Assembly: GCF_900055185.1 (NCBI RefSeq)
Contig: NZ_FIZX01000001.1
Coordinates: 1,488,001 to 1,552,000 of the forward strand
Source: Grimontia celer
GTDB taxonomy: Bacteria > Pseudomonadota > Gammaproteobacteria > Enterobacterales > Vibrionaceae
Direction of reading: 5' to 3'
DNA length: 64,000 nt
Below the pieces are notes generated by a model. The model was not told the origin of the DNA. It did no database searches and saw only the letters and a list, made by a program, of their open reading frames with translations. This document shows, piece by piece, positions 9,236 to 17,543 of this stretch (positions within the stretch are counted from its first letter, which is position 1; every line of letters begins with the position of its first letter). The position numbers and the translations under genes are program-made.

Positions 9236-9847
9236 TTACTGGCGCTGATAAGCGTTTTGGACGCCGAGTTTAGCGCGGATGCGGGAGAGTGAGACTTCAG
9301 TGATACCCAGGTAGGAAGCGATATGATAGTTGGGCAAGGATTGCGATAATGCAGGGCAGGATTCGACAAACTGAATATAGAGCTCAGTCGGCGACAGCAT
9401 CAGTAAATCAGCTTCCCTCGCCTCTTTTTTTAAGGCCAATGCCGTCACCATCTGCAGGAAGGCATCTTTCCATCCTGGTGTTGACTCACTTAAACTTCTT
9501 AACGCCTTCGCAGGCAATTCGAAGCACACTGAATCGGTTAATACTTCACAGCCAAAGCGCGCTGGCAGCCCTTTTGCGAAAGACGATAAACACGCAGACA
9601 CCTCGCCCTGTTGGAGAAAAGACTTGTTGCGTCGGTTGCCGTCTGGCGTGAGATAGAAATTGCACAAGGTACCCGCACAAACAAACCCTACTTTGTCGAC
9701 AACATCTCCGGCGCTGAACAGGACATTCCCCTTGCTGTAAAACTTGAGTTTTCCCTGATCGATAAAAGACTGCCATTCGTCATCGCTCAGAGCAAAATGC
9801 TGTCTGAAGCCCGCTTCAAATTGCGCCAGTATCTGCTTTCCTTCCAT
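9236..9847 (-). CDS. Crp/Fnr family transcriptional regulator
   Basis: 203 residues: an N-terminal cyclic-nucleotide-binding-type beta barrel (about 20-115, with GNVLFSAGDVVDKVGFVCAG) and a C-terminal helix-turn-helix (NYHIASYLGITEVSLSRIRAKLG). The binding pocket does not show the cAMP-contact RxS pair of true Crp, and no Fnr-type cysteine cluster is present, so the ligand is unknown. It is the upstream neighbour of the SDR-DUF2141-VTT-reductase run on the same strand and is a likely regulator of it. Confidence 0.82.
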   Translation of the reverse strand: MEGKQILAQFEAGFRQHFALSDDEWQSFIDQGKLKFYSKGNVLFSAGDVVDKVGFVCAGTLCNFYLTPDGNRRNKSFLQQGEVSACLSSFAKGLPARFGCEVLTDSVCFELPAKALRSLSESTPGWKDAFLQMVTALALKKEAREADLLMLSPTELYIQFVESCPALSQSLPNYHIASYLGITEVSLSRIRAKLGVQNAYQRQ

Positions 9848-9914
9848 CCACCTTTCCGTTCTTCATCGGTTTACTATCGGCTAATTCATTACGCATTACA
9901 GCGAGTTGCAGATC

Positions 9915-10820
9915 TTACTTATCCCAATAAGGCGTGCCTTCAAATCGGGCGACCAGGAAATCAATCAAGGTTCTGACTCGGCGTGATAAATGCCGTGTTT
10001 GTGGGTAAATCGCGTAGGCGTTAAGTTCACCAAAAGCATAGCCGGGAAGCACCACTTCTAGACGCCCTTCCCTGATGGCTTGATGGACAACAAACGTTGG
10101 CAGGTGGGCAATGCCCATCCCTTTTTCTGCCGCGGATAGCAGAAACTCCCCGCTGCTACCCTTCAATGCAGGCTTAATCTTCACTTTTTGCAGCTTTCCT
10201 TCCGGTGTGTTTAGCCTCCAATGACTGGCATCTTTGCTCAGGCTGTAGACCAGCGCTTGATGATGACTTAGATCGGAAAGGGATTCAGGAGAGCCATGTG
10301 TTTGTAGGTATTCTGGGCTGGCACAAAGCACATGTCGAACTGTAGCAATTTTTCTCGCGAGCAACGTGGAGTCAGGCAGGTCAGCAATACGGATGGCGAG
10401 GTCGTAGCCTTCCTGTATCAAATCAACCTGTCTGTCATTGAAGTCGAGTTCAAACTCAATTTGCGGATGTTCTTGAAGAAAGTCGTTGATGGCTGGGCCA
10501 ATATGTAGCACGCCGAATGTTGAGGGAACAGCAACCTTTAATGGCCCTCTGAGCACGCAATGTGCCTGAGAAGTCATTTCCTCTGCTTCACGTAAGTCTT
10601 CGAGAATGCGCAGGCAATGCTTGTAATATTCCGTGCCTGTTTCCGTGGCATGCATAGTGCGTGTTGTGCGGTGGAAAAGTTGAACATTCAGGTGTTCTTC
10701 CAGCTCTTTTAAACGACGACTGACTGCCGATTTAGCAATATTCATCCGGTCTGCCGCACCGCTAATGCTGCCAATCTCAACCACCCGCACAAAGGTTTCC
10801 ATATTGGTGAACTTGTCCAT
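9915..10820 (-). CDS. LysR family transcriptional regulator
   Basis: 301 residues with an N-terminal winged helix (METFVRVVEIGSISGAADRM, SAVSRRLKELEEHL) and a periplasmic-binding-like effector domain. It is divergent from the MBL-fold gene starting at 10935, with a 17-base palindrome between them, so it probably controls that gene and itself. Confidence 0.88.
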   Translation of the reverse strand: MDKFTNMETFVRVVEIGSISGAADRMNIAKSAVSRRLKELEEHLNVQLFHRTTRTMHATETGTEYYKHCLRILEDLREAEEMTSQAHCVLRGPLKVAVPSTFGVLHIGPAINDFLQEHPQIEFELDFNDRQVDLIQEGYDLAIRIADLPDSTLLARKIATVRHVLCASPEYLQTHGSPESLSDLSHHQALVYSLSKDASHWRLNTPEGKLQKVKIKPALKGSSGEFLLSAAEKGMGIAHLPTFVVHQAIREGRLEVVLPGYAFGELNAYAIYPQTRHLSRRVRTLIDFLVARFEGTPYWDK

Positions 10821-10833
10821 CGACTCTCCACTT

Positions 10834-10850
10834 GTTCTCGTTTGGAGAAC
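10834..10850. promoter_or_regulatory. Candidate LysR binding site
   Basis: GTTCTC and GAGAAC, perfectly inverted around five bases, between the divergent LysR and MBL-fold genes. Confidence 0.5.
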
Positions 10851-10934
10851 ACTGAGTTACTTCAATTGCTGTTTTTTCTTTATCCAAGAATTTCTAGAGT
10901 GAACACAAATGGACGACAAGTAAAGGAAAGCAAG

Positions 10935-11912
10935 ATGAAAATAACCAAAACAACAGTAGCAGTACTTGCTGCGACTTCACTCTTGAGTCTCTCAACGCAA
11001 GCTAATGAGCCAGTATGGGATGCCAACAAGGTTCAGCTCGTCGCTGAAAAACTCGATGATGGGGTTTACGCCTACTACCCAACCGATGCCAAAGAGTTGG
11101 AAAAGAAAGGCCTACCTGTTGCCACCAGCGGCGGTTTCGTAGTGGGTGACAAGGGTGTGTTGATCATCGACACCATGCTGAATGAGCGGTTAAACAAGCA
11201 GGTTCAGGGCATGGTAGCGAAGGAAGCAAAAAAGCCGATTATCTACGCGGTGAATACCAGTTTTCATGGGGATCATTCCTACGGCAACATGTACTTGCCG
11301 AAGGACACCAAAATCATCCAACACGAAGTGACACAGGACTATATCGATACCCACTTCGAGCAAGACACACAGTTTATGATGCAGAACTTTGGCAAAGGCC
11401 GGGGTATTGAGGAAATCGTTCCTACCGATGCAGATATCCTTGTCGGTAAAGGTGGCACAATTAAATTGGATTTAGGCGGCAAGAACGTCGACATCATCGA
11501 CTTTGGTTTTGCACAAACTGGTGGCGATCTGTTTGTATGGGAACCGGAGTCAAAAACGATGTGGACAGGTAACCCTATTATCACAGTGAAGCCTTCACTG
11601 CCTTGGCTCTTGGATGGCCACCTGCTGGAAACGCTGGATTCTCTGAAGAAAGTTAAAGCTTTCCTTCCAGAGGATGCAACAGTGGTTCCGGGACATGGTT
11701 CGCCAATGTCACCTGAAGATATTCAGTGGCACATAGACTATCTGGAAGCAGTAAAAACTCAGGTTCAACAAGCGATTGACGATGGCCTGTCGCTTGGTGA
11801 AACCGTGAAGAAAGTACAGCTGCCAGAGTTTACCGGTTACGCTTTGCGTGATTGGGTTCACCCTGCGCTGAATGTGCCAGCCGCTTATCGAGATTTGTCG
11901 AAGAAACAGTAA
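10935..11912 (+). CDS. Exported MBL-fold protein with an altered metal site
   Basis: 325 residues from the ATG at 10935, chosen because AAAGGAAAG precedes it and a signal peptide follows immediately (about residues 1-23, ending in TQANE). The protein has the metallo-beta-lactamase fold, but several ligands differ from the usual HxHxDH, H, D, H set. The motif reads Ser109-Phe-His111-Gly-Asp113-His114; the third histidine position is Gln194 (AQTGGD); the bridging aspartate position is Asn213 (TGNP); His254 (PGHG) is kept. Zinc site 1 is therefore largely lost. Activity may be altered or absent. It is divergent from a LysR regulator. Confidence 0.82.
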   Translation: MKITKTTVAVLAATSLLSLSTQANEPVWDANKVQLVAEKLDDGVYAYYPTDAKELEKKGLPVATSGGFVVGDKGVLIIDTMLNERLNKQVQGMVAKEAKKPIIYAVNTSFHGDHSYGNMYLPKDTKIIQHEVTQDYIDTHFEQDTQFMMQNFGKGRGIEEIVPTDADILVGKGGTIKLDLGGKNVDIIDFGFAQTGGDLFVWEPESKTMWTGNPIITVKPSLPWLLDGHLLETLDSLKKVKAFLPEDATVVPGHGSPMSPEDIQWHIDYLEAVKTQVQQAIDDGLSLGETVKKVQLPEFTGYALRDWVHPALNVPAAYRDLSKKQ

Positions 11913-11926
11913 TCCGCACAAACAAA

Positions 11927-11947
11927 GAGCCACCTAATTGGTGGCTC
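11927..11947. terminator. Bidirectional terminator
   Basis: Eight-base arms GAGCCACC / GGTGGCTC around TAATT, between the convergent MBL-fold and SDR genes. Confidence 0.75.
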
Positions 11948-11958
11948 ATTTAAGACTG

Positions 11959-12654
11959 TTACCAGCTAATCACTGCTTTATCGCGGAAGAACTTGCCAGT
12001 CGGTGCCGCATCATCCAGCGTTGCCAGCCAAATCGCGGTTTCAGCACCTTCGTCAGGGGAACGAGTTGCGCTATCGCCTCCCATATCCGTTCGAACCCAA
12101 CCAGGACACATCGCATTGATTTTGACTTTGGTATAGCTTTGCGACGCGACCAGAGTAATACCATTCAATGCCGCTTTACTCATTGAATAAGCTGCCGGCC
12201 CTGTCAGACCATCAGAAAACGCGCCCCAGTCAGAGGAGATATTCACGACCCGCCCATAACCCTGAGCTTCCATTTTATTCGCGAAGAACTGGGTCAATTC
12301 AAAAGCAGCCAAGGCATTGACTTCCATCGATTTCATCAAGGTCTCATAGCTCAGAGTTTTAAAGCTATCTTCCAATAAAACGCCAGCGTTGTTTACCAGT
12401 ACATCAATGTTTGGAAACTGTTCATCAATGGCTTTAATGCTGGTTTGACGGGCCAGTGCCGAAGAGAGATCAAGTTCAACGATATGGATATCGCCCAAAA
12501 GCGACAACGCTACCTTCTCCCCTTCTTCGACATTGCGGCAACCAAGCAAAACGGTCATTCCTTGTTCAGCCAATCCGCGCACAATAGCTAACCCAATGCC
12601 CCGATTTCCTCCTGTCACCAATGCCGTTTTACTTATGGCTTCCTCTCCATCCAT
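11959..12654 (-). CDS. Short-chain dehydrogenase/reductase, carbonyl-reductase-like
   Basis: 231 residues with cofactor loop TGGNRGIG, the NNAG motif, a serine in NISSDWG and the YSMSK active site. The overall pattern resembles the carbonyl reductase branch of SDRs. Cytoplasmic and NADP(H)-linked by family; the substrate is unknown. It stands alone on the minus strand, convergent with the MBL-fold gene. Confidence 0.86.
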   Translation of the reverse strand: MDGEEAISKTALVTGGNRGIGLAIVRGLAEQGMTVLLGCRNVEEGEKVALSLLGDIHIVELDLSSALARQTSIKAIDEQFPNIDVLVNNAGVLLEDSFKTLSYETLMKSMEVNALAAFELTQFFANKMEAQGYGRVVNISSDWGAFSDGLTGPAAYSMSKAALNGITLVASQSYTKVKINAMCPGWVRTDMGGDSATRSPDEGAETAIWLATLDDAAPTGKFFRDKAVISW

Positions 12655-12733
12655 TTAATGTTTTCGCGTTCCGCTTTATAAAATTTGCCTGAGCATTTTC
12701 CATCGCCAAGCCCAAGATTTCTCGACTACCTTC

Positions 12734-13039
12734 TCATCGCCAGAACAACGTCTGTGAGCGAATCGTCCAATTATCATTTGAACGCTCTAACTCAAAAGCG
12801 TAGCGACCTGAGATTTTCCAGAATCCTTCCTCACCAATGAAATGGCTCGCTGTAATATCAGCAGCCACCGTAGCAACATCGCAATCGTGATCAACTTTTA
12901 TATTGGTAAGGTCGTGATACGTTGCATCAAATCCAGACAACAAACCCGCCCACTGTTTCATCAAGTCGACGCAGTTAACCAATACTGCTTCGCCACCAAA
13001 CGCTGAGGTGTAATCCACCAGAACAATTTCAGAAAACAA
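12734..13039 (-). CDS. NTF2-like (SnoaL-type) protein, probably 5'-truncated
   Basis: 101 residues if a TTG at 13039 is used. The sequence VDYTSAFGG, the central DVATVAADITASHF and the end WTIRSQTLFWR are those of NTF2-like proteins, which usually have 20-30 more residues in front. The in-frame codons upstream also look homologous (TDFEFLRR) but meet a stop after ten codons, inside the last codons of the LysE gene, and contain no ATG. The gene may be a remnant whose 5' end was replaced at the junction with lysE, or may start at the TTG. Function unknown. Confidence 0.5.
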   Translation of the reverse strand: MFSEIVLVDYTSAFGGEAVLVNCVDLMKQWAGLLSGFDATYHDLTNIKVDHDCDVATVAADITASHFIGEEGFWKISGRYAFELERSNDNWTIRSQTLFWR

Positions 13040-13058
13040 GCGCCTAAGAAACTCAAAA

Positions 13059-13676
13059 TCAGTTACGGTTCATCATCAGCAAGTTACCACCTGACACGCC
13101 AAGTACGACGGCACATCCGCGGTTAAACCACCGCGCCATTTTGGGCTTACTAAACCATTGGCGAAGATAAATGCCGAAAAGCGCATACATAGAAATAGCG
13201 ACAACTTCCAACACCAAGAAAGTTAGCCCCAGAATAAAGAACTGCTGATTTATGGGTGCAGATGGGTCAACAAACTGCGGCAGAAACGCTGTAAAAATAA
13301 GGATGGCTTTTGGGTTACCCGCGGCGAGCGCGAACTCCTGTTTAAGCAATGCTTTGACCTTTCTATCTGCTTCTACATCGCTTACCGGGCTCGACGTTGA
13401 CCGCCAAAGTTGGAAAGCGATCCAGAACAGATACATGGCGCCAACTAGCTTTATCGCAACGAAGACTTTTTCAGATGCATAGAGAATAACCGCTAATCCA
13501 GAGGCCGTCAGCGCAATCATCACCGCAAAGGCGGCAATTCGGCCAAAGCTGGCAACCAGCGCAGGTTGAAAGCCATAACAACGGGCATTGTTCATCGCAA
13601 GTAAGTTGTTTGGTCCCGGCGTCATGTTTAAGGCAAAGCAGGCAGGGATAAACAACAGAAAGGTAATCAGTTCCAT
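13059..13676 (-). CDS. LysE/RhtB family amino-acid exporter
   Basis: 205 residues with about six membrane helices and the family signature near the N terminus (ALNMTPGPNNLLAMNNARCYG). These inner-membrane carriers export amino acids or related metabolites. It follows the LysR gene at 13712-14572 on the same strand by 35 bases and may be in its operon; the neighbouring divergent gene encodes a PLP enzyme of amino-acid metabolism, which fits. Confidence 0.88.
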   Translation of the reverse strand: MELITFLLFIPACFALNMTPGPNNLLAMNNARCYGFQPALVASFGRIAAFAVMIALTASGLAVILYASEKVFVAIKLVGAMYLFWIAFQLWRSTSSPVSDVEADRKVKALLKQEFALAAGNPKAILIFTAFLPQFVDPSAPINQQFFILGLTFLVLEVVAISMYALFGIYLRQWFSKPKMARWFNRGCAVVLGVSGGNLLMMNRN

Positions 13677-13711
13677 AAGCTTATCGTACGTCCTTTTGGT
13701 GACGATTTACC

Positions 13712-14572
13712 CTATCGGGAAGCACACTGCGCCGTCAACCAATCATAGAAATGATTCGCCACAGGATGATCATCACAGGCGGCGCTTCGATAAAGATAAT
13801 ATCCACCACTTTCCACCTGATTCACTGAATCGTCAGGCCAAGGCACCAGCTCACCACGCTCCAAGTAATCTTGCAGGAGGGAAACCCGCCCAACCATTGC
13901 TCCCTGCCCGTCCAAGACAGATTGCAACAACAAAGCATATAAACTGGAGCGACGCGTTCGCGCTTGTATGCCACTGAACTTGTCCTGCCAGAATCGCCAA
14001 TCATCATGCCAGTGCATGTCTTGGTAAAAAACGGGGTCATCCTTCCCTACATAATTAGGGTCACTAACAGGTAACAGAGTCTCGCTCCATAGCTTTTGCC
14101 AGCGACGGCCAGGGTCATGAAGGAAATACCCTAGCGCAAGATCTGTTTCTTCCGGTTGACCGGAAACGGTCGACACAGCAGTGATTTCCAATTCATGTTC
14201 GGGGAAATCATGCTGATAATTTCCCAAACGCTTTTGCAACCAGAACTGAGCAATAGCGTGCTGTGTCGCCAAGCGAACTGGCCTTAGCTTTCCATGCCGA
14301 ATCCGTTCAACATTTTCCTCGAAACCTTTGAGCGCTTGTTTAACCAGCACTAAAAATTCTTTGCCTTTGGGAGTGAGTGAAACCCCTTTCCCGTGCCTTG
14401 CGAACAAAGAGACGGCTAAATGACTTTCCAGTTTTTTGACCTGATACGCCACTGCAGATGCAGTCAGGAACAGCTCTTCTCCCGCTCGGGCAAAGCTTTC
14501 ATGTTCAGCAGCAGCTTCAAACGCCACCAGCGCATCTAAAGGAGGAAGTTGAGGAAAGCGAACAGAACGCAT
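13712..14572 (-). CDS. LysR family regulator, GcvA-like
   Basis: 286 residues. N-terminal winged helix with the GcvA-type opening LPPLDALVAFEAAAEHESFARAGEELFLTASAVAYQVKKLE and a C-terminal effector domain. It is divergent from the SHMT-fold enzyme, with a 28-base inverted repeat between them, and is followed by lysE. Confidence 0.86.
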   Translation of the reverse strand: MRSVRFPQLPPLDALVAFEAAAEHESFARAGEELFLTASAVAYQVKKLESHLAVSLFARHGKGVSLTPKGKEFLVLVKQALKGFEENVERIRHGKLRPVRLATQHAIAQFWLQKRLGNYQHDFPEHELEITAVSTVSGQPEETDLALGYFLHDPGRRWQKLWSETLLPVSDPNYVGKDDPVFYQDMHWHDDWRFWQDKFSGIQARTRRSSLYALLLQSVLDGQGAMVGRVSLLQDYLERGELVPWPDDSVNQVESGGYYLYRSAACDDHPVANHFYDWLTAQCASR

Positions 14573-14586
14573 GAGTTAAGCCCAAA

Positions 14587-14614
14587 ATTATTTTTGCCTT
14601 ATACAAAAAATAAT
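14587..14614. promoter_or_regulatory. Candidate LysR operator
   Basis: Nine-base arms ATTATTTTT / AAAAATAAT, perfectly inverted around ten bases, in the short interval between the LysR gene and the PLP enzyme. Confidence 0.5.
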
Positions 14615-14681
14615 CCATTTGAGCGAAATGACCTTCCGCGTTGAGATAGATACATCACGAAACGGAGAAGGGACGGTAAAA

Positions 14682-16016
14682 ATGACATTTCATAAGAAGC
14701 CTTGGGTAGCAGAAAGCATCAATGATTACGCACAAGACACCGTAGCCAATATCGGCACCTTGAACGAATCAGGCGTCATTGCAGCTATTTACGCGCTTTC
14801 CGATGAGAACCGGAACATCCACGAAAGAGAGTGCATCAACCTCAACCCTGCCACCAATATCATGAACCCCAAAGCGGAAGCGCTGTTGGCGACAGGTATT
14901 GGTACGCGCCCTTCGCTGGGCTATCCCGGCGACAAGTATGAAATGGGGCTGGAAGCCATCGAGAAAATCGAGATCATTGCTGCGCAGTTGGCGTGTGATG
15001 TTTTCGATGCCAAATACGCTGAAATCCGCGTCGCCTCTGGCGCAATGGCAAACCTTTACGCCTTTATGGCAACCGCACAACCGGGCGACACCATTCTCGT
15101 TCCACCGGCTTCTATCGGTGGTCATGTCACTCACCACAATGCAGGTGCAGCGGGATTATATGGGCTCAATATTGTCGAAATGAAGGCCGATGCCGGGCAC
15201 TACACCGTCGACTTAGATGCGCTGAGAGAGCAAGCACACGCCCTCAAACCTAAATTGATCACCATTGGTGGAAGCCTGAACCTATTGCCTCACCCTGTTG
15301 CAGACATCCGAGCTATTGCCGATGAAGTCGGTGCCAAAGTGCTGTTCGATGCAGCACACCAATGCGGGATCATTGCTGGTAAAAGCTGGCCAAACCCTCT
15401 GAATGAAGGCGCTCACTTGATGACCATGAGCACCTATAAAAGCTTGGGAGGGCCTCCGGGTGGACTGATCGTGTCAAACGATGCCGTACTGATGGAACGT
15501 ATTGATGCCATCGCCTTCCCGGGTTTAACCGCGAACTTCGATGCCGCCAAATCTGCCGCACTCGCGGTGTCGCTGCTGGATTGGAAGTCGTTCGGCGCGG
15601 ATTATTCCAATGCCATGATTGAAGTCAATCAAGCTCTGGCTCGTGCCTGTCAGACTGAAGGACTGCCAGTTTTTCAAGTCACTGGCCCGAATGGTCAAAC
15701 TCCCTCTGAATCTCATCAGTTCGCAATTCAGGCAGCACCTTTCAGTGGCGGGCAAACCATGGCGAAGAAACTGCGCCAAGCGAATATCCTCACATGCGGA
15801 ATTGGTCTGCCAATTGAAGCAGTAGAAGGCGACATGAACGGCCTTCGCTTTGGTACACCAGAGATTGTTCGGGCAGGTTTCACTGCGGAGCACATGCCTG
15901 AAGTGGCTAAGCATATTGCCGATTCATTGTTAGGCAGAAAGCCTGATGAGGAAATTGCTAAAACGGTCTCCGCACTTCGCCGACAGTTTACGACGATGCG
16001 TTATGTTCACAGTTAA
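14682..16016 (+). CDS. PLP-dependent enzyme of the serine hydroxymethyltransferase fold
   Basis: 444 residues from the ATG at 14682, preferred over a TTG at 14619 because a GGAGAAGGGA stretch precedes it and family alignment begins there. It has the SHMT layout: GYPGDKYE near residue 90, SGAMANLYAF, FDAAHQCG, and the PLP lysine in STYKSLGGPPGG. It differs from housekeeping GlyA in length and in many motifs, so it may act on an alternative amino acid, as alpha-methylserine or beta-hydroxy amino acid aldolases do. The exact reaction is not readable. It is divergent from a LysR gene with a LysE exporter behind it, suggesting inducible amino-acid metabolism. Confidence 0.78.
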   Translation: MTFHKKPWVAESINDYAQDTVANIGTLNESGVIAAIYALSDENRNIHERECINLNPATNIMNPKAEALLATGIGTRPSLGYPGDKYEMGLEAIEKIEIIAAQLACDVFDAKYAEIRVASGAMANLYAFMATAQPGDTILVPPASIGGHVTHHNAGAAGLYGLNIVEMKADAGHYTVDLDALREQAHALKPKLITIGGSLNLLPHPVADIRAIADEVGAKVLFDAAHQCGIIAGKSWPNPLNEGAHLMTMSTYKSLGGPPGGLIVSNDAVLMERIDAIAFPGLTANFDAAKSAALAVSLLDWKSFGADYSNAMIEVNQALARACQTEGLPVFQVTGPNGQTPSESHQFAIQAAPFSGGQTMAKKLRQANILTCGIGLPIEAVEGDMNGLRFGTPEIVRAGFTAEHMPEVAKHIADSLLGRKPDEEIAKTVSALRRQFTTMRYVHS

Positions 16017-16044
16017 TCTTCGCTGTTGTTCAGGAACAGGCAGC

Positions 16045-16067
16045 TGAAAAATAAAGCTTATTTTTCA
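16045..16067. terminator. AT-rich convergent hairpin
   Basis: Ten-base arms TGAAAAATAA / TTATTTTTCA around AGC, overlapping the end of the minus-strand LysR gene. A-T pairs dominate, so termination strength is uncertain. Confidence 0.5.
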
Positions 16068-16936
16068 ACCGACAACAAACCGCGAAACCACTCGATAAAC
16101 GCCAGTGTTGCCGCACTGGCGTTGCCCCGATAATTAGCGTGATAATCTAAATCTTGTTTGGTCGATATATCTGAAATCACCACTAAATCACCGCGTTCGA
16201 TCTCTAAGCGAAATACCTCAACAGGACAAAGCGCGACACCATGGCCCGCAATAACTGCAGTGGCCAATAAATTGAAATCTTGAAATACAGGCCAACTGTC
16301 CGCGGCATTCCAACAGACGTTCGCAGATTCAAACCATTGTTGCCATTCTTTACGATGCTCGTCATGTATTAGCGGTACTTCTGCAATCTTCTTTACTTCG
16401 TTCAAAGGACCACATTTTCCGAGAAATGATGGACTACACACTGGCTTCTTTATTCGGCTGAAAAGGCGCTTCGAGCTAACCCCGCCACCTTTCAACTTGT
16501 CCGTAGAGATAAGCACGTCTAAGTCGTTGGTATCCAAGGTATCCCCACCATTAGCGTAAACAACTCTCACATCTAACGAAGGGTGGACAGCCGTGAATTC
16601 CACCAAGTGTGGAACCAACCATCGATTTGCTATGGAAGGTATACATCCGATCGTTAGAGAGTCGTTGCCCACTCTCGACTTTACAGACCTGCAAGCTTCC
16701 GCAATATCAATCATCGCTGGCGATACACGCCGGAACAACAACTCTCCGTTCCTCGTTAAACGAATCCCCCTGCCTCTGCGCTCAAACAAGCTTGTATTAA
16801 ACCACGCTTCAAGCCGTTTGATCTGATGGCTCACTGCAGCGTGTGTCACAAACATCTCTTCGGCAGCTTGCGAGAAAGAAAGATGCCTTGCTGTCGCTTC
16901 AAAAGCCTTCAGGGCAGATAACGGTGGAAGCTTCAT
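16058..16936 (-). CDS. LysR family regulator, GcvA-like
   Basis: 292 residues from the ATG at 16936, which has TAGGA about nine bases upstream; a further in-frame ATG at 16963 lacks this. It opens MKLPPLSALKAFEATARHLSFSQAAEEMFVTHAAVSHQIKRLE, a GcvA-type winged helix, followed by an effector domain. It is divergent from the ectC-like gene and has a palindrome in the gap, so it is the probable regulator of the ectC-like and Nramp genes. Confidence 0.86.
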   Translation of the reverse strand: MKLPPLSALKAFEATARHLSFSQAAEEMFVTHAAVSHQIKRLEAWFNTSLFERRGRGIRLTRNGELLFRRVSPAMIDIAEACRSVKSRVGNDSLTIGCIPSIANRWLVPHLVEFTAVHPSLDVRVVYANGGDTLDTNDLDVLISTDKLKGGGVSSKRLFSRIKKPVCSPSFLGKCGPLNEVKKIAEVPLIHDEHRKEWQQWFESANVCWNAADSWPVFQDFNLLATAVIAGHGVALCPVEVFRLEIERGDLVVISDISTKQDLDYHANYRGNASAATLAFIEWFRGLLSVEK

Positions 16937-16972
16937 TGTTATTTTTCCTAACAGCCTATTCAAATATTAATC

Positions 16973-16992
16973 AATTGTTCCTAAGAACAATT
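16973..16992. promoter_or_regulatory. Candidate LysR operator upstream of the ectC-like gene
   Basis: Perfect eight-base arms AATTGTTC / GAACAATT around CTAA, between the divergent LysR and ectC-like genes. Confidence 0.6.
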
Positions 16993-17105
16993 AAAACCAT
17001 CATTCAAACATGTTAGCAGCTTGTTAACACTGGAAGCGTCTCACTCATGTGTTGATGCTAATCCCGCTTGATTAAATACAAATAAAACTAACATCTGGAG
17101 GCTAT

Positions 17106-17492
17106 ATGTTTGTTCGCTCGTTACTGGAGGTTGAATCAACACAACGCTTTGTCGATTGGGGCAACGGCACCAGCCATCGTCTTCTCACATTGCAAGACAA
17201 TATGGGGTTCACTATTTGCCACACCGTTGTGCGTGCTGGATCAGAGTCAAAGCTGCATTACAGGAACCATCTTGAAGCTTGCTACTGCATTGAGGGTGAA
17301 GGAGAAGTGGAAGACATGGCAGGTAACGTATTCCCCATTCGCAAGGGCGATATATACGTGCTTGACCAACACGACCCCCACTACCTAAGAGGTGGGAAAA
17401 CTCAAGATCTGGTCCTAGTGAGCGTGTTTAATCCACCACTGACCGGTTCAGAAAAGCACGATTTAACGAACCCGGAAGGTTCTGCCTACTAA
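17106..17492 (+). CDS. Solitary ectoine synthase-like cupin
   Basis: 128 residues, the usual EctC length, with the EctC pattern [29 protein letters not shown] and FNPPLTG. The iron ligands known from EctC structures are conserved: Glu57, Tyr84 and His92; the C-terminal Glu116 and His118 are also kept. The substrate-site Trp21 is Gly here and the Cys at position 105 is Ser106. EctC closes gamma-N-acetyl-diaminobutyrate to ectoine in the cytoplasm. No ectA or ectB is in the window, so it may cyclise an imported or other substrate. A GGAGG site precedes the ATG. An Nramp-like carrier follows 51 bases later. Confidence 0.85.
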   Translation: MFVRSLLEVESTQRFVDWGNGTSHRLLTLQDNMGFTICHTVVRAGSESKLHYRNHLEACYCIEGEGEVEDMAGNVFPIRKGDIYVLDQHDPHYLRGGKTQDLVLVSVFNPPLTGSEKHDLTNPEGSAY

Positions 17493-17543
17493 CGGAATTT
17501 ACGCAAAGACAGACTCGAAGTTCACCCAATCAAGGAGGATGAT

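Noticed and set aside
13712-16936. Mobile element carrying the LysR genes
   Set aside because: No transposase, integrase, terminal repeats or target duplication were seen.
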